Shown here: one piece after another, positions 1 through 8,707 of the stretch
Layout: each line of letters begins with the position of its first letter
Position numbering within the stretch: the first letter of the stretch is position 1
Assembly: GCA_910585005.1 (NCBI GenBank)
Contig: CAJUCN010000011.1
Location: 1-64,000, forward strand
From: an uncultured Lachnospiraceae bacterium
GTDB lineage: Bacteria > Bacillota > Clostridia > Lachnospirales > Lachnospiraceae
DNA length: 64,000 bases
Direction: 5' to 3'
Made by a program: the position numbers and the translations under genes
Notes under the pieces: model-generated
Told to the model about the DNA's origin: nothing
The model's input: only the letters and a program-made list of their open reading frames with translations
The model's database searches: none

Positions 1-53
1 CTCGAAATGCGTTTGCCCTCCGGGGCACGAGGGTTCGAATCCCTCCGACTCCG
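1..53 (+). tRNA. tRNA-Ser (CGA), 3' part
   Basis: The window opens inside a serine tRNA. Bases 1-7 read as an anticodon loop with CGA at 3-5. They are followed by the 3' anticodon strand, a long variable arm (GCCC/GGGC hairpin) typical of class II tRNAs, a T arm with GGTTCGAAT, and the 3' acceptor strand ending at discriminator G53. CCA is not encoded. The 5' half lies outside the window, so the acceptor pairing and D arm cannot be checked. The amino-acid identity rests on the long variable arm together with the CGA loop. Confidence 0.85.
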
Positions 54-59
54 CTGCAT

Positions 60-85
60 ACAGCGCTGCCATCCGGCGGCGCTGT
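60..85. terminator. Hairpin downstream of tRNA-Ser
   Basis: An 11-bp stem (ACAGCGCTGCC with GGCGGCGCTGT, one G-T pair) closes a 4-base loop 6 bases after the tRNA. No good T-run follows, so it may be an RNA-processing or protective hairpin and not a terminator. The stronger terminator lies at 131-152. Confidence 0.4.
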
Positions 86-123
86 CTTACAATCGGAACA
101 GTTCTTCACGAAAATGCGAAATT

Positions 124-1857
124 TTAAAAGCTGCCCCCGGGCAGTTCTTTTTTCTGCATAAAATCCAGCAGTTTCCTTGAGCGGGGATGAACCTTATCAA
201 AATAGTGCCTGTCATTTAACTCCGCAAGCGCACAGATAAATCCCGCCGAATGGGGGATCCAGTCCTCATCCGTATATCGCACAGGACCATCGTTTTCAAG
301 CTTATTCGGCACATCAAACTGAAACTGGGAATTAACACAAAAACCGTTTGGTATGGTCCCCACAATATCTGTCCAGCAAGATACACTCCTTCTTCCGATC
401 CCCATGATCTGGCTAAAAGGAACCACTTTCCCCTCTGGAATATCCTCCTGCCAGAATACACAGGTGTCAAAAGACTCCTTACAAAGTCCTGCATTGACAC
501 CGCAGAACCACTGGATATTGCTGATTGCAATCTCATACAGTTCCTGTCTTGGCACGAATTTGATCAGTTCCAATGCCAAGGATGCCGTATATCCCATCAT
601 CGTATTAAACCCATGCCAAGGGCCGCAAAAATTCAGCCAGCCCTCCCCCTTATAATATCCTACCGGAAGCAAACGGAAAGGATTTCTTTGACATGCCGGG
701 ATGAAAAAGGAAACGGTATATCTTTGGATCACCTCTTCCCAAAGCTTCACTTTTTCATGACTGCTGAATGTCAGGATCAGATCCATAAACGGACGAAGGT
801 AGTTAAAAAAGATCCCTCCGCAGTCATGGCCGCAGTGATGATGGATAAAATTCTTTTCGCTTATCTTTAAGCTGTCAAACGTATAAAAATGGCCATACAG
901 CCCATCTTCCTTTTCTTCTTCCGAAACCTGGCGTGCCATTATTTCATCGGCAAACCTGATAACACTGTCCTTATAACCAAACTGCCCCGCCTTGTACAGG
1001 GAAATCCCTGCTTCTAAAAACAAAAACAGATCCTTGGTCATAAATTCTCCAGGCAGCGCTGTTCCGGCAGGGATATCCAAAAGCTCCCTGTTCAGCCCTT
1101 CCTCTCCGTAGGGCTGAAGGCCATGCAGGATATGCTCGTAGCCTGCCTTGGCCGCCTCTAAATATACAGACGATTTTGGAGAATCGTTCTCTACCAACAG
1201 AACCGAAGCCTTTGCCAGGGCAATAACCGCTTGTGCCGTATCCCCCGGCAAGTTAACGATAAAGTTCGGTATGTCATGAACGATAGCTCCCCTAGGCATC
1301 CCGAAACATTCTGCTGCCTCCATACATTTCATAATATATTCCGCTCCCGCAATAATCTGCCTGCGTATCCTTTCCTGTTCCTGCCCTGAAAATTCAGCAG
1401 GGCATTTATTCAAAAGATCGCAAAGCGCCGATACGGAAGGCGCAATGCTGCAAATTTCCCGGAATTCAGAACCGCAGTCCTTCCAGCCGATTCCATTTCT
1501 CGCTCTCTTCTGGCGTTCCTCAAAAGCGCTTATCGCAACCTCCTTGATAGTTCTGTCCCAAACCAGGTTATAACCAACCGGAATAGGATCGGAATGTTCT
1601 ATCTCATCGCCTCCTGAATACAACTTAATGATAATTTCACATGGGCGCTTGATCCCTGAAAAATCCAGCTCCCACCACCATCTCTTCCACTTCTCCCCAA
1701 AGCATTCCGGCTTTGCAGATTTCTTTTCGCCAGTATCCAGATACACCACCTCAAAATAAGCATCCCGAAGCGCATTCTCCGTGTCTGCACAAAAGCATGC
1801 TTTCATCGGATCTCCGATATCATATCCGATCTGTGAATACAACAATCCTTGTTTCAT
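124..1857 (-). CDS. Divergent glycoside hydrolase family 9-like protein
   Basis: 577-residue protein with the layout of GH9 cellulase-like proteins: an N-terminal Ig-like domain (about residues 1-95, from LLYSQIGYDIGDPMKA) followed by an (alpha/alpha)6-type helical domain. No signal peptide is visible, so it is probably cytosolic, unlike secreted cellulases. The usual GH9 DAGD motif (catalytic base) appears to be D127-C-G-S130. The C-terminal NEVA...NAGF motif appears as D530-E-D-W...SAGF, keeping a Glu at 531. The general acid may therefore be kept while the base Asp is lost. The start has AAGGAGGG 7 bases upstream. The substrate is unknown, and the protein may act on short intracellular oligosaccharides or be non-catalytic. 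It stands alone, divergent from the DUF2971 gene. Confidence 0.6.
   Translation of the reverse strand: MKQGLLYSQIGYDIGDPMKACFCADTENALRDAYFEVVYLDTGEKKSAKPECFGEKWKRWWWELDFSGIKRPCEIIIKLYSGGDEIEHSDPIPVGYNLVWDRTIKEVAISAFEERQKRARNGIGWKDCGSEFREICSIAPSVSALCDLLNKCPAEFSGQEQERIRRQIIAGAEYIMKCMEAAECFGMPRGAIVHDIPNFIVNLPGDTAQAVIALAKASVLLVENDSPKSSVYLEAAKAGYEHILHGLQPYGEEGLNRELLDIPAGTALPGEFMTKDLFLFLEAGISLYKAGQFGYKDSVIRFADEIMARQVSEEEKEDGLYGHFYTFDSLKISEKNFIHHHCGHDCGGIFFNYLRPFMDLILTFSSHEKVKLWEEVIQRYTVSFFIPACQRNPFRLLPVGYYKGEGWLNFCGPWHGFNTMMGYTASLALELIKFVPRQELYEIAISNIQWFCGVNAGLCKESFDTCVFWQEDIPEGKVVPFSQIMGIGRRSVSCWTDIVGTIPNGFCVNSQFQFDVPNKLENDGPVRYTDEDWIPHSAGFICALAELNDRHYFDKVHPRSRKLLDFMQKKELPGGSF
131..152 (+). terminator. 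Intrinsic terminator for tRNA-Ser
   Basis: A CTGCC/GGCAG stem at 131-144 is followed on the plus strand by TTCTTTTTT. It lies inside the last codons of the convergent GH9-like gene. On the minus strand the same hairpin is followed by CTTTTAAAATTT, so it may work in both directions. Confidence 0.6.
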
Positions 1858-1895
1858 TGTAATCCCTCCTTAAGCTAAAAAATTATGTCTTCTCT

Positions 1896-1924
1896 ATTTT
1901 AATGCCGCCAGAGGATTATTACAA
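1896..1924 (-). promoter_or_regulatory. Candidate promoter of the GH9-like gene
   Basis: On the minus strand, TTGTAA (1919-1924), a 17-base spacer and TAAAAT (1896-1901) lie 39 bases upstream of the start codon. The fit to sigma-A is moderate. Confidence 0.45.
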
Positions 1925-1930
1925 TGGGAA

Positions 1931-1959
1931 TTGCCAATTTCCCTGATCCATACTACAAT
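1931..1959 (+). promoter_or_regulatory. Candidate promoter of the DUF2971 gene
   Basis: TTGCCA (1931-1936), a 17-base spacer and TACAAT (1954-1959) lie 26 bases before the start codon. The predicted transcript has a very short leader with GGAGGT as ribosome site. Confidence 0.6.
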
Positions 1960-1985
1960 AGAGCTGAAAGAACCGGAGGTATTTT

Positions 1986-2807
1986 ATGCTGTATCATTAC
2001 ACTGACTTTGCTGCATTTGACGGAATCATCCGTTGTGCAGAGCTTAGGCTGAACAATATCCTTAATATGAATGACGCCTCTGAAATGAGGCTGTTTATGA
2101 ATGGCATCTGCAGCGCTGTCATCAACAGACTGGGAATGGATACCGAAAGTGAAAAGATCCGCAGGACAGAAGCCTTTTTCCAAAAAGAAATGGCGGAAGA
2201 ATTCCATTACTCCGCATATGCTGCCTGCTTTTCAAGATACCGGGATGATGCCGCCCAGTGGGAGAGGTACGGCCATTTGGGCCAGGGGGTATGCATTGCT
2301 TTTCACGAAGCCCTTATCCAAAAAATGGTAGACGGCGTTGCCTCCCTGCGGGAAGTGTACTACCAATCGGATATGCGGGAGCATCCTCTTGTAGAGGCCT
2401 TTTACCAATTGATCCGGGGTGCAAAGAGATTTTCCGAAAACTTGCCAAAGCTCCAGGAACTTATGAATGATGCCTGGGTTCAGTCTGCCGCATTTAAACA
2501 CCCTTCCTTTGCAAGTGAGCGGGAATTCCGCTTAGTCGTCTCCCCTTTTATCTCAAACGAATTTGCCGTACAGCCCAAATACCATGTGACCCCTAACCGG
2601 ATCAAAAAATATTATCCCCTGGATCTGAATCGGATGTGCAGCAAACTGGATATGCATTTGGCTGACCTGGTAGGCGAGATTATCATCGGCCCTACCTCCT
2701 CTCAATCCCTGCCTATCTTACAGGATTATCTTACCGACTGCGGCCTGAATGTCCTTACCGGCAAAATCAGCATGTCGGAATGCCCGTTACGCAAACCTAC
2801 TTCCTGA
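1986..2807 (+). CDS. DUF2971 domain-containing protein
   Basis: 273 residues that match the DUF2971 pattern: N-terminal LYHYTDFAAFDGII and LRLNNILNMNDASEM (compare the family's HYT...L..I...LR.....NDP.E), a central CFSRYRDDAAQWERYGHLGQ block followed by GVCIAFH, and a C-terminal KHPSFASEREFRLVV block. The biochemical role of the family is not established. It is often found as a lone accessory gene. Cytosolic, with no membrane segment. Ribosome site GGAGGT 5 bases before ATG. It is a single-gene unit with its own promoter and a terminator hairpin right after the stop. I cannot assign a substrate. Confidence 0.8.
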   Translation: MLYHYTDFAAFDGIIRCAELRLNNILNMNDASEMRLFMNGICSAVINRLGMDTESEKIRRTEAFFQKEMAEEFHYSAYAACFSRYRDDAAQWERYGHLGQGVCIAFHEALIQKMVDGVASLREVYYQSDMREHPLVEAFYQLIRGAKRFSENLPKLQELMNDAWVQSAAFKHPSFASEREFRLVVSPFISNEFAVQPKYHVTPNRIKKYYPLDLNRMCSKLDMHLADLVGEIIIGPTSSQSLPILQDYLTDCGLNVLTGKISMSECPLRKPTS

Positions 2808-2812
2808 CTAAA

Positions 2813-2836
2813 ATGCACCGTCCGGCGGCGGTGCAT
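2813..2836. terminator. Terminator hairpin between convergent genes
   Basis: A 10-bp stem (ATGCACCGTC with GGCGGTGCAT) closes a 4-base loop just after the DUF2971 stop and is followed by a loose T-rich run. It lies between that gene and the convergent VanW gene and may serve both. Confidence 0.65.
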
Positions 2837-2870
2837 AATTCCTGTTTTCTCTCACACATTTCCTGATTCA

Positions 2871-4313
2871 TTACATATAGTTACAATGCGCTACCTGTTC
2901 TTCTCTGAGCAAATTTCCCTCCCTGTCATAAACCATCCTGTAAGTCAGCACTTCCAGCGGCTCCCCCACGGGACTGATCACTTCTGTTTCAATCTCCACC
3001 CACTGATCTTTCGTTCTTGTCCCCCAAATATTTACCGTAAGACAGCCGTTTTCATATACAATCTCCAGCTCCATCGGATATGCCGTATTATTTCTGACCT
3101 GAAAATCCAATTCCCCCCACGCCACCGCGGCATCTAAACCTGCCGGGACATATTTTGCAACCAAGTCATGGTTCTGGTACTCCACAATTTCCAGATCTGC
3201 ATACAATGCTGCCACAAAAATTGTGGACGTTATCTGACAGATCCCACCTCCGTAGGCCGGCACAATCTTCCCATTTTCCACACCCTCCGAAATCTTAAAT
3301 CCGGTTTCCTCATTTTGATCCCCCACAGTATCATTAAAGGAAAACACCTCATCTGCAAGGAGAATTAAACCCTGACATTTATCTACCGCCAGGCGGATAT
3401 TAGCCAGCCGGTTGGCGGAGCCTGAGACTTTCGTCGTATAGCTGCCAAGCAGATCCATAAACAAATTTTCCCGCAGATCCCGGGCGCTAATTTCCGGAAT
3501 CGTTTCTGTCAGCTCAACAATGACTTTATCTCCCTCTCCGGCGTCATCCAGCTTTCTGCGTGCGCTGTCCTTATCAAATCGAACGCCCCTGACCTCTTCC
3601 ACAATGGCATAATCATTCCGGGGATCCAGGGTAGCATTTGCCGCTTCCACAAAAACCTCCCTGTACACTTGATCCAAATCCACTGGTTCCACACTGCCGC
3701 AGATCACTGGACATTCAATGACCTCCTTATAATCCTGCTTCTGCACAGCCATAAGGATCTCCTTGATCAGTTTTTCTTTATCTGCCTTATTCCCGGATGT
3801 TCCCATAGTAAAGACCAGCCTGTCATCCTCCCTCACATAGGTCGTCGGATCCGTTTCGTCAATTTGCAGCACGCCGCTTGTTTCCAAGACCTGATAAAAA
3901 TCCTGGTCATTACAAAGTTCTGGTAGGACTTCTTTGTCATATCCTGTAAGAAGCGCTTTCAGGTAGGAAAAACCGCCTGCAAAAAATCCCGCCCGGTTCC
4001 GCCCTAAAATTTCTTTTGCAACCGCTTCTCCATCAAATTCCATAGCTTGTCCCACTGCTACCGTATATATTTTATTTCCAAAAGATACCTTGACCTGTGC
4101 TGCGCTGCATCGGGCCTTTGCATCATTGTTCAGCCGGGCAGCCGCCTCTTCCCAGGTCATTCCCCCTAAGGAAATGCCGTTTACTTTCGTCCGGGGCAAA
4201 ATCCGCTCTGCATCCGCTTCAAAGCAAAGAATCATATACACGATCCATAGCAGCGCTGCCACTTCCCCCAGTAGGATCCCTGCATAGTTTTTCCCTGTCT
4301 TTTTTTCACCCAT
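2871..4313 (-). CDS. VanW family protein with N-terminal peptidoglycan-binding-like domain
   Basis: 480 residues. A short cytosolic N-terminus and one membrane segment (about residues 8-28) precede an extracellular part. That part holds a PG_binding_4-type domain (from VNGISLGGMTWEEAAARL) and a C-terminal VanW domain with the conserved FSFNDTVG...GGGICQITSTIFVAAL...NHDLVAKYVPAGLDA pattern. VanW proteins occur at the cell wall of many clostridia and their reaction is unknown; they are not in themselves evidence of vancomycin resistance. I chose the ATG at 4313 because the longer reading frame begins inside the terminator hairpin at 4359-4400; an ATG at 4343 is possible. The upstream ribosome site is weak at every candidate start. 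Confidence 0.85.
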   Translation of the reverse strand: MGEKKTGKNYAGILLGEVAALLWIVYMILCFEADAERILPRTKVNGISLGGMTWEEAAARLNNDAKARCSAAQVKVSFGNKIYTVAVGQAMEFDGEAVAKEILGRNRAGFFAGGFSYLKALLTGYDKEVLPELCNDQDFYQVLETSGVLQIDETDPTTYVREDDRLVFTMGTSGNKADKEKLIKEILMAVQKQDYKEVIECPVICGSVEPVDLDQVYREVFVEAANATLDPRNDYAIVEEVRGVRFDKDSARRKLDDAGEGDKVIVELTETIPEISARDLRENLFMDLLGSYTTKVSGSANRLANIRLAVDKCQGLILLADEVFSFNDTVGDQNEETGFKISEGVENGKIVPAYGGGICQITSTIFVAALYADLEIVEYQNHDLVAKYVPAGLDAAVAWGELDFQVRNNTAYPMELEIVYENGCLTVNIWGTRTKDQWVEIETEVISPVGEPLEVLTYRMVYDREGNLLREEQVAHCNYM

Positions 4314-4358
4314 GGTCTTCCATCCCCATTGCACCTGGATCATTCCCCCTACTACAAA

Positions 4359-4400
4359 GGACACTCCAACGCCGGATATCATCCGGCATTTGGGGTGTCC
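4359..4400. terminator. Long terminator hairpin between lipoprotein and VanW genes
   Basis: GGACACTCCAA pairs with TTGGGGTGTCC, and the inner GCCGGAT pairs with ATCCGGC, with one small internal mismatch. CCTTTTT follows on the plus strand. On the minus strand it follows the lipoprotein stop by 20 bases and separates that gene from vanW. Confidence 0.7.
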
Positions 4401-4420
4401 CCTTTTTAACGCTCAACTGA

Positions 4421-5182
4421 TTATTTTGCTGCTGTTACGGAAGTAATGTGAGGATTTACACCTTCATACCAATACAAAAACCCTTCCATATCTATTTTGT
4501 CGCCAATGTTCAAAGCCTTTACCGCAGCATATACATCTGTCGTGTTATCACAAAGGTAAGACTCTACGGTAAATGTGTAAGTGTTTCCATCCAGGGAAAC
4601 ATTAAAGTACAGGTCATCGCCGTCCTGCCCGGAACCGTCCCAGCTATACAGGAATGCCACATCGTTTCCATTCTCATCCTGCCCTGCCGCTTCCACAGTC
4701 ATGCCCTTAAAAGATACAAATTTGTTCTGATGTTTGATCAGTTCATCCGTACCAAGCAGGGAAGTTACATCCTGTGCAGCAGCAATATAATTTCCTTCTT
4801 CAATTTCAAATGTTGCGCCCTCTGCAATTTCAACCTCACCGGACCACTCTGTCTTAAATCCGGTAACTTTGATCTTTGTGCCAGGGGTCAGCTTTGCATA
4901 ATCCTCTTCGGAACACGTCATATTGTATACGAAATATGCGCCATCCTTATCCTGGGTATAGACCGTTGCCTTATTCTCCCACCAGGACTGCTTTGCCTGC
5001 ACATAAGCCTCAATAACGACCTCCGATTCCAGCGGCGCTGCTACATATTCTTCGTAGGTCATAACGCCTTCCGACTTCACATCCGCGTCCCCATTTCCAG
5101 CCGTGTCCCCACCTTTAGAGCCGCATCCAGCGCAAGTAAATACCAGCGCTAAAGCCAACAGTAACGATGTAATCTTTTTCAT
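4421..5182 (-). CDS. Lipoprotein with OB-fold-like domains
   Basis: 253 residues. The signal peptide MKKITSLLLALALVFTCAGC ends in a lipobox (TCAGC), so the mature protein should be anchored on the outer face of the membrane. The rest is rich in beta strands and reads as two related OB-fold-like modules: EAYVQAKQSWW...GTKIKVTGFKTEWSGEVEI, and FKGMTVEAAGQ...IGDKIDMEGFLYWYEGVNPHITSV. No catalytic motif is seen and the ligand is unknown. The start is the internal ATG at 5182, with GAGGAGAGG just before it. It appears to be transcribed alone, ending at the hairpin 4359-4400. Confidence 0.7.
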   Translation of the reverse strand: MKKITSLLLALALVFTCAGCGSKGGDTAGNGDADVKSEGVMTYEEYVAAPLESEVVIEAYVQAKQSWWENKATVYTQDKDGAYFVYNMTCSEEDYAKLTPGTKIKVTGFKTEWSGEVEIAEGATFEIEEGNYIAAAQDVTSLLGTDELIKHQNKFVSFKGMTVEAAGQDENGNDVAFLYSWDGSGQDGDDLYFNVSLDGNTYTFTVESYLCDNTTDVYAAVKALNIGDKIDMEGFLYWYEGVNPHITSVTAAK

Positions 5183-5259
5183 TTTCCTCTCCTCTTTCAT
5201 CTTCTCCATGCCACCTGCGCTATGTATGCTGCATGGAACCAGTTATAAACAACAAAATA

Positions 5260-5287
5260 AGTATACATGAAATTCCCAATAAATCAA
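5260..5287 (-). promoter_or_regulatory. Candidate promoter of the lipoprotein gene
   Basis: On the minus strand, TTGATT (5282-5287), a 16-base spacer and TATACT (5260-5265). It lies just after the end of the ABC binding-protein gene, which would give the lipoprotein its own transcript. Confidence 0.4.
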
Positions 5288-5293
5288 TAGGCA

Positions 5294-6901
5294 TTATGGA
5301 TGATTTCTTTTGTTTTTTACTACCTTAAAAAGTACATACAAAGCTATCAATCCCCATGCCCCGGCCAGGCACACCAGTAAAATAATGGATGTCACCGGAA
5401 GTTTCCCAAGATCCGCCTTTTCGGAAGACATCTGGCTGCCCCGCCCTCCAATCTGGTCTAAGCGGTATAAGGATACGGTATCGCTGTAAAGCTTTTCCAT
5501 ATACCCGCCCCCTACATCCTGTCCCCTGCGGACTGATTTCACTGTATTTTCTATGAGCTGTCCTGCAGCATCCCTCAAAGAAGCGGATCCTGCAAACACT
5601 GGCGTCACAAAAGTATGATCCACATTGTCAAGGAGCAGCTTTGTTGCCTTAATCTTAACTTCATAATATTGCTTGTTATCTTCACCGCTTCTGGACAGAT
5701 ACTCCTGATATTCATCCGTTTCCTGCGCCTTATTCGTTACAGGCACATATCCTTCCGTTTGTGCATAGGCAATCTGGACTTCATTGGTCATAAGATACTG
5801 GGTAAAGAGCCAGGAAGCCAGAACCTCCTGGGGATTTTCTTTATTGAAGATACACACCGAAGGCCCTTGGGAAATCATTTGGGGATTTGAAGTATCAAAT
5901 TGTGGAATCGGCATAACTTCTGTCTCGAATTTGACAATTTTATCCTGGCTGATATCACACAGGGGCGCATTCGTCCCCATCCATGTAGCCCCTGCCGTAG
6001 AATCTATGGCAAAAATACACTGTCCTGCATTCAAAAAATTGGCTGGATAGCTGGATATCTTAAAGGTGGAAAAAGCTCCATTCTTTGCATGTTCTGCAAT
6101 GGTTTGAAGAAGCGCTTTTGTCTCATCGTTAAAGAGCAGGATCTCACCCTCCTTCGTAGAGTAACCGGCTTCTTTTTGCTTTAACATCTGGATCATCATA
6201 TTATCCGTGGATTTATAAATGAACGGGATCATCACCTGCTGGCCGTTTACCAGGAAGTTTCCCTCCTCATCTTTTTCCATAGCCGCTTCCGAAACTTCCC
6301 AGATAAAATCCCATGTCAGCACATCTGGCAGGGCATAACCTAATTTCTCCACATAGGTCTTGTTGATATAGCAGGCTTCCGTGGAGCGCATGTAGGGAAG
6401 GGCATAATAATGCCCGCCAAATTCACACTCTTCCAAAAACTGCGGTATCATTTCCTCTACAGACGGAGAATCAAATTTAATTTCACTCCCGCCAAGTCCA
6501 TATCTCTCATCCGCAAACAACCCTTCTAAAGGGACTACCTGATTGACTCCCGTCAGGTAGGTTGCAATATGGTCCGGGTAAGTAATGCAGACATTGGGTG
6601 TGGTACTGGTGGCAATATTGGTTATCACGTCATTGTAGATCTTGCCATAATCCGTATAGAGACGCAGATTGACCTTTATATTGGGATACAGCTCTTCAAA
6701 ATCTGCAATTGCCTTTTCGTAGATCTTCGTCTGTGTCTTATTGGTGTCATTCTTTGCCCAAAAGGTAATTTCGTATTGACCGGTAAGCGCCGCTTCCTGG
6801 GGAATCTCAAAAGCATTTAAACCTGCCCTGCCATGACACCCCGAAAGCGCTAAAACCCCTGCAAACAACATCGCCGTTAAAAGTGACCGACTCCTTCTCA
6901 T
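5294..6901 (-). CDS. ABC transporter substrate-binding lipoprotein with C-terminal membrane anchor
   Basis: 535-residue family 1 extracellular solute-binding protein of the carbohydrate type: YEITFWAKNDTNKTQ, then AIADFEELYPNIKVNL, and the PQMISQGPSVCIFNK region. The N-terminus is a lipoprotein signal with lipobox ALSGC (Cys22). Unusually, the C-terminus carries a hydrophobic segment (about residues 502-524, SIILLVCLAGAWGLIALYVL) followed by basic KVVKNKRNHP, as expected of a membrane anchor with its end in the cytosol. The protein may thus be tethered at both ends. It is last in an operon of ATPase, permease, permease and binding protein, and its ATG overlaps the stop of the upstream permease by 4 bases. 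The substrate is probably a sugar or oligosaccharide. Confidence 0.85.
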   Translation of the reverse strand: MRRSRSLLTAMLFAGVLALSGCHGRAGLNAFEIPQEAALTGQYEITFWAKNDTNKTQTKIYEKAIADFEELYPNIKVNLRLYTDYGKIYNDVITNIATSTTPNVCITYPDHIATYLTGVNQVVPLEGLFADERYGLGGSEIKFDSPSVEEMIPQFLEECEFGGHYYALPYMRSTEACYINKTYVEKLGYALPDVLTWDFIWEVSEAAMEKDEEGNFLVNGQQVMIPFIYKSTDNMMIQMLKQKEAGYSTKEGEILLFNDETKALLQTIAEHAKNGAFSTFKISSYPANFLNAGQCIFAIDSTAGATWMGTNAPLCDISQDKIVKFETEVMPIPQFDTSNPQMISQGPSVCIFNKENPQEVLASWLFTQYLMTNEVQIAYAQTEGYVPVTNKAQETDEYQEYLSRSGEDNKQYYEVKIKATKLLLDNVDHTFVTPVFAGSASLRDAAGQLIENTVKSVRRGQDVGGGYMEKLYSDTVSLYRLDQIGGRGSQMSSEKADLGKLPVTSIILLVCLAGAWGLIALYVLFKVVKNKRNHP

Positions 6902-7773
6902 CCTTTTGTTCCTCCCCTGGATACTCCTTCCATCACCTTTCTTCGGAATAGTAAAAACAGGACCACCAGCGGAACAGAAATCACCACCACCGCTGCCATC
7001 ATTGCCGGAATATTTTCCCGTCCGAAGCCATTCTCCCGAATTTCCTGGATCCCGTTTGAAACCAGGAAATAATTTGCATCATCTGTGATCAGCCTGGGCC
7101 AGACATAGGAATTCCAGCACTCAATCACCTTTAAAATCGTTATCGTTATCAAGGTGGGCCTGGAGATCGGCACCATCACCTTAAACAAATACTTCAAGTC
7201 AGACGTGCCATCCACCTTTGCCGCAAAATACAGGCTGTCCGGAATCTGTTCAAAATTTTCCTTAAGCAAATAAATATAAAACACCGATGTGACAGAAGGA
7301 AGAATTAGTCCCGGAAAAGAATTTCGCATATCCAAGTTTGTCACTGTCACAAAATTAGTGATGATAACAAGTTCATTGGGTATCATCATTAACGAAAGGA
7401 AACAAAGAAATGCAATATTTTTCCCTTTAAAATCCAGCCTGGCAAAAGCAAACGCCGCAAAGGTTGTCACAAACAGCATCAGAAAAGTTGTGATCACCGT
7501 AAACACTGTGGTATTCAACAAATAGTTTCCCAATGACACTGTCGTAAATGCATCCGCATAATTCTGCAAAGTGGGAGACAAGGTAAAGAACCTGGGAACA
7601 TGTTCCGAGTTATACGCCCCATAACTTTTTACCGATGTCAAAATCATCCAGTAAAAAGGAAATAATACCATGATCCCCCATATGCTCAAGCATACATAAG
7701 TAATCACACTCCCGATCCTTTTTTGCAGTTTGGTATTCCTTTCTATTTTTTGGTAGTCCGTCTTGTTTTCCAT
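6898..7773 (-). CDS. Carbohydrate ABC transporter permease, MalG-like
   Basis: 291 residues with six predicted membrane helices and the cytoplasmic EAA loop in the form AAKVDGTSDLKYLFKVMVPI, which docks on the ATPase. The N-terminal stretch ending in FPFYWMILTSVKS is typical of the MalG/AraQ class. The ribosome site is GGGGG before ATG. It sits 25 bases after the MalF-like gene and overlaps the binding-protein gene by 4 bases, so translation is probably coupled. It forms the membrane channel with the 7799-8704 product. Confidence 0.9.
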   Translation of the reverse strand: MENKTDYQKIERNTKLQKRIGSVITYVCLSIWGIMVLFPFYWMILTSVKSYGAYNSEHVPRFFTLSPTLQNYADAFTTVSLGNYLLNTTVFTVITTFLMLFVTTFAAFAFARLDFKGKNIAFLCFLSLMMIPNELVIITNFVTVTNLDMRNSFPGLILPSVTSVFYIYLLKENFEQIPDSLYFAAKVDGTSDLKYLFKVMVPISRPTLITITILKVIECWNSYVWPRLITDDANYFLVSNGIQEIRENGFGRENIPAMMAAVVVISVPLVVLFLLFRRKVMEGVSRGGTKG

Positions 7774-7798
7774 AATTGCCCCCGTCTTCTATCCGCCA

Positions 7799-8704
7799 TT
7801 AATAAGATACTTTCTTTTTACTGACCAATAAATTGATGCATGTAACTGTTAGCACGATGGCAAACAAAATAATTGCCGCCGCAGAAGCATAAGAGGGATA
7901 TCCGCCACTGTCCCCGTAAAGCATGTCATACACATATCCCACAATGGTATTCATCTGTGCCGCATTTAAATCTGTGCCGAAAAGCGCCACTACATCGCTG
8001 TATGCCTTAAATGCCCCAATAAACCCTGTAACGACCAGATAAAAGATCATCGGAGATATCATAGGCAGCGTAATCCGCATAAAAATCCTGAACTTTGAAG
8101 TTCCGTCCACCCTGGCCGCCTGATAATATTCCTGATTGACAGAAGATAACGCACTGGTAAGAATCAATATCTTAAAAGGCATGACCACCCAGATTGTATA
8201 GAAACAAAGCACAAACATCTTTGCCCAATAAGGCCCGTCAATAAAATCCACACTGTTTCCTCCAAACCAGTTGATCAGCAGGTTGATAAGCCCATCGGAA
8301 TATGCCGTCTTTTTAAACAAAATCATAAATACCAGCCCTACGGCCAGCGTATTGGTCACATAGGGCAAAAAATAGATTGTCTGAAATAATTCCCGCAGCG
8401 GTCTGATCCCATGCAGCCCCACAGAGATTAAAAGCGCGATCCCGGTAGAAAGAGGCACTGTGATCACCACCAAAAGAAAAGTATTTTTCACTGCCTGCAA
8501 AAAATAAGGGTCATGGAGAACATAAGAATAATTGTAACCACCCACTCCCAAATAGGTCTGGGATGCCGAATTATATCCCTCTTCAAAGGAATAAATAAAC
8601 ACATCAATCAAGGGATACACCATAAAGACTCCCAAAAAAAGCAGTGTCGGCAAAAGATACAGCCAGCCTTTTAAACCGCTGGCATTTAATTTTTTCTTTT
8701 CCAT
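7799..8704 (-). CDS. Carbohydrate ABC transporter permease, MalF/UgpA-like
   Basis: 301 residues. It has the N-terminal helix pattern LYLLPTLLFLGVFMVYPLID and an EAA loop AARVDGTSKFRIFMRITLPM, as in sugar permeases of the UgpA/MsmF class, with about six membrane helices. It starts 3 bases after the ATPase stop, with the ribosome site (GGAGAG) lying inside the end of the ATPase gene. It is the partner of the MalG-like permease. Confidence 0.9.
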   Translation of the reverse strand: MEKKKLNASGLKGWLYLLPTLLFLGVFMVYPLIDVFIYSFEEGYNSASQTYLGVGGYNYSYVLHDPYFLQAVKNTFLLVVITVPLSTGIALLISVGLHGIRPLRELFQTIYFLPYVTNTLAVGLVFMILFKKTAYSDGLINLLINWFGGNSVDFIDGPYWAKMFVLCFYTIWVVMPFKILILTSALSSVNQEYYQAARVDGTSKFRIFMRITLPMISPMIFYLVVTGFIGAFKAYSDVVALFGTDLNAAQMNTIVGYVYDMLYGDSGGYPSYASAAAIILFAIVLTVTCINLLVSKKKVSY

Positions 8705-8707
8705 AGA

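Noticed and set aside
2871..4313. Vancomycin resistance from the VanW protein
   Set aside because: No vanHAX or vanRS genes are nearby; VanW-domain proteins are common in clostridia without resistance.
4314..4382. Longer start of the VanW protein
   Set aside because: The upstream ATG falls inside a terminator hairpin, so it is unlikely to be translated.
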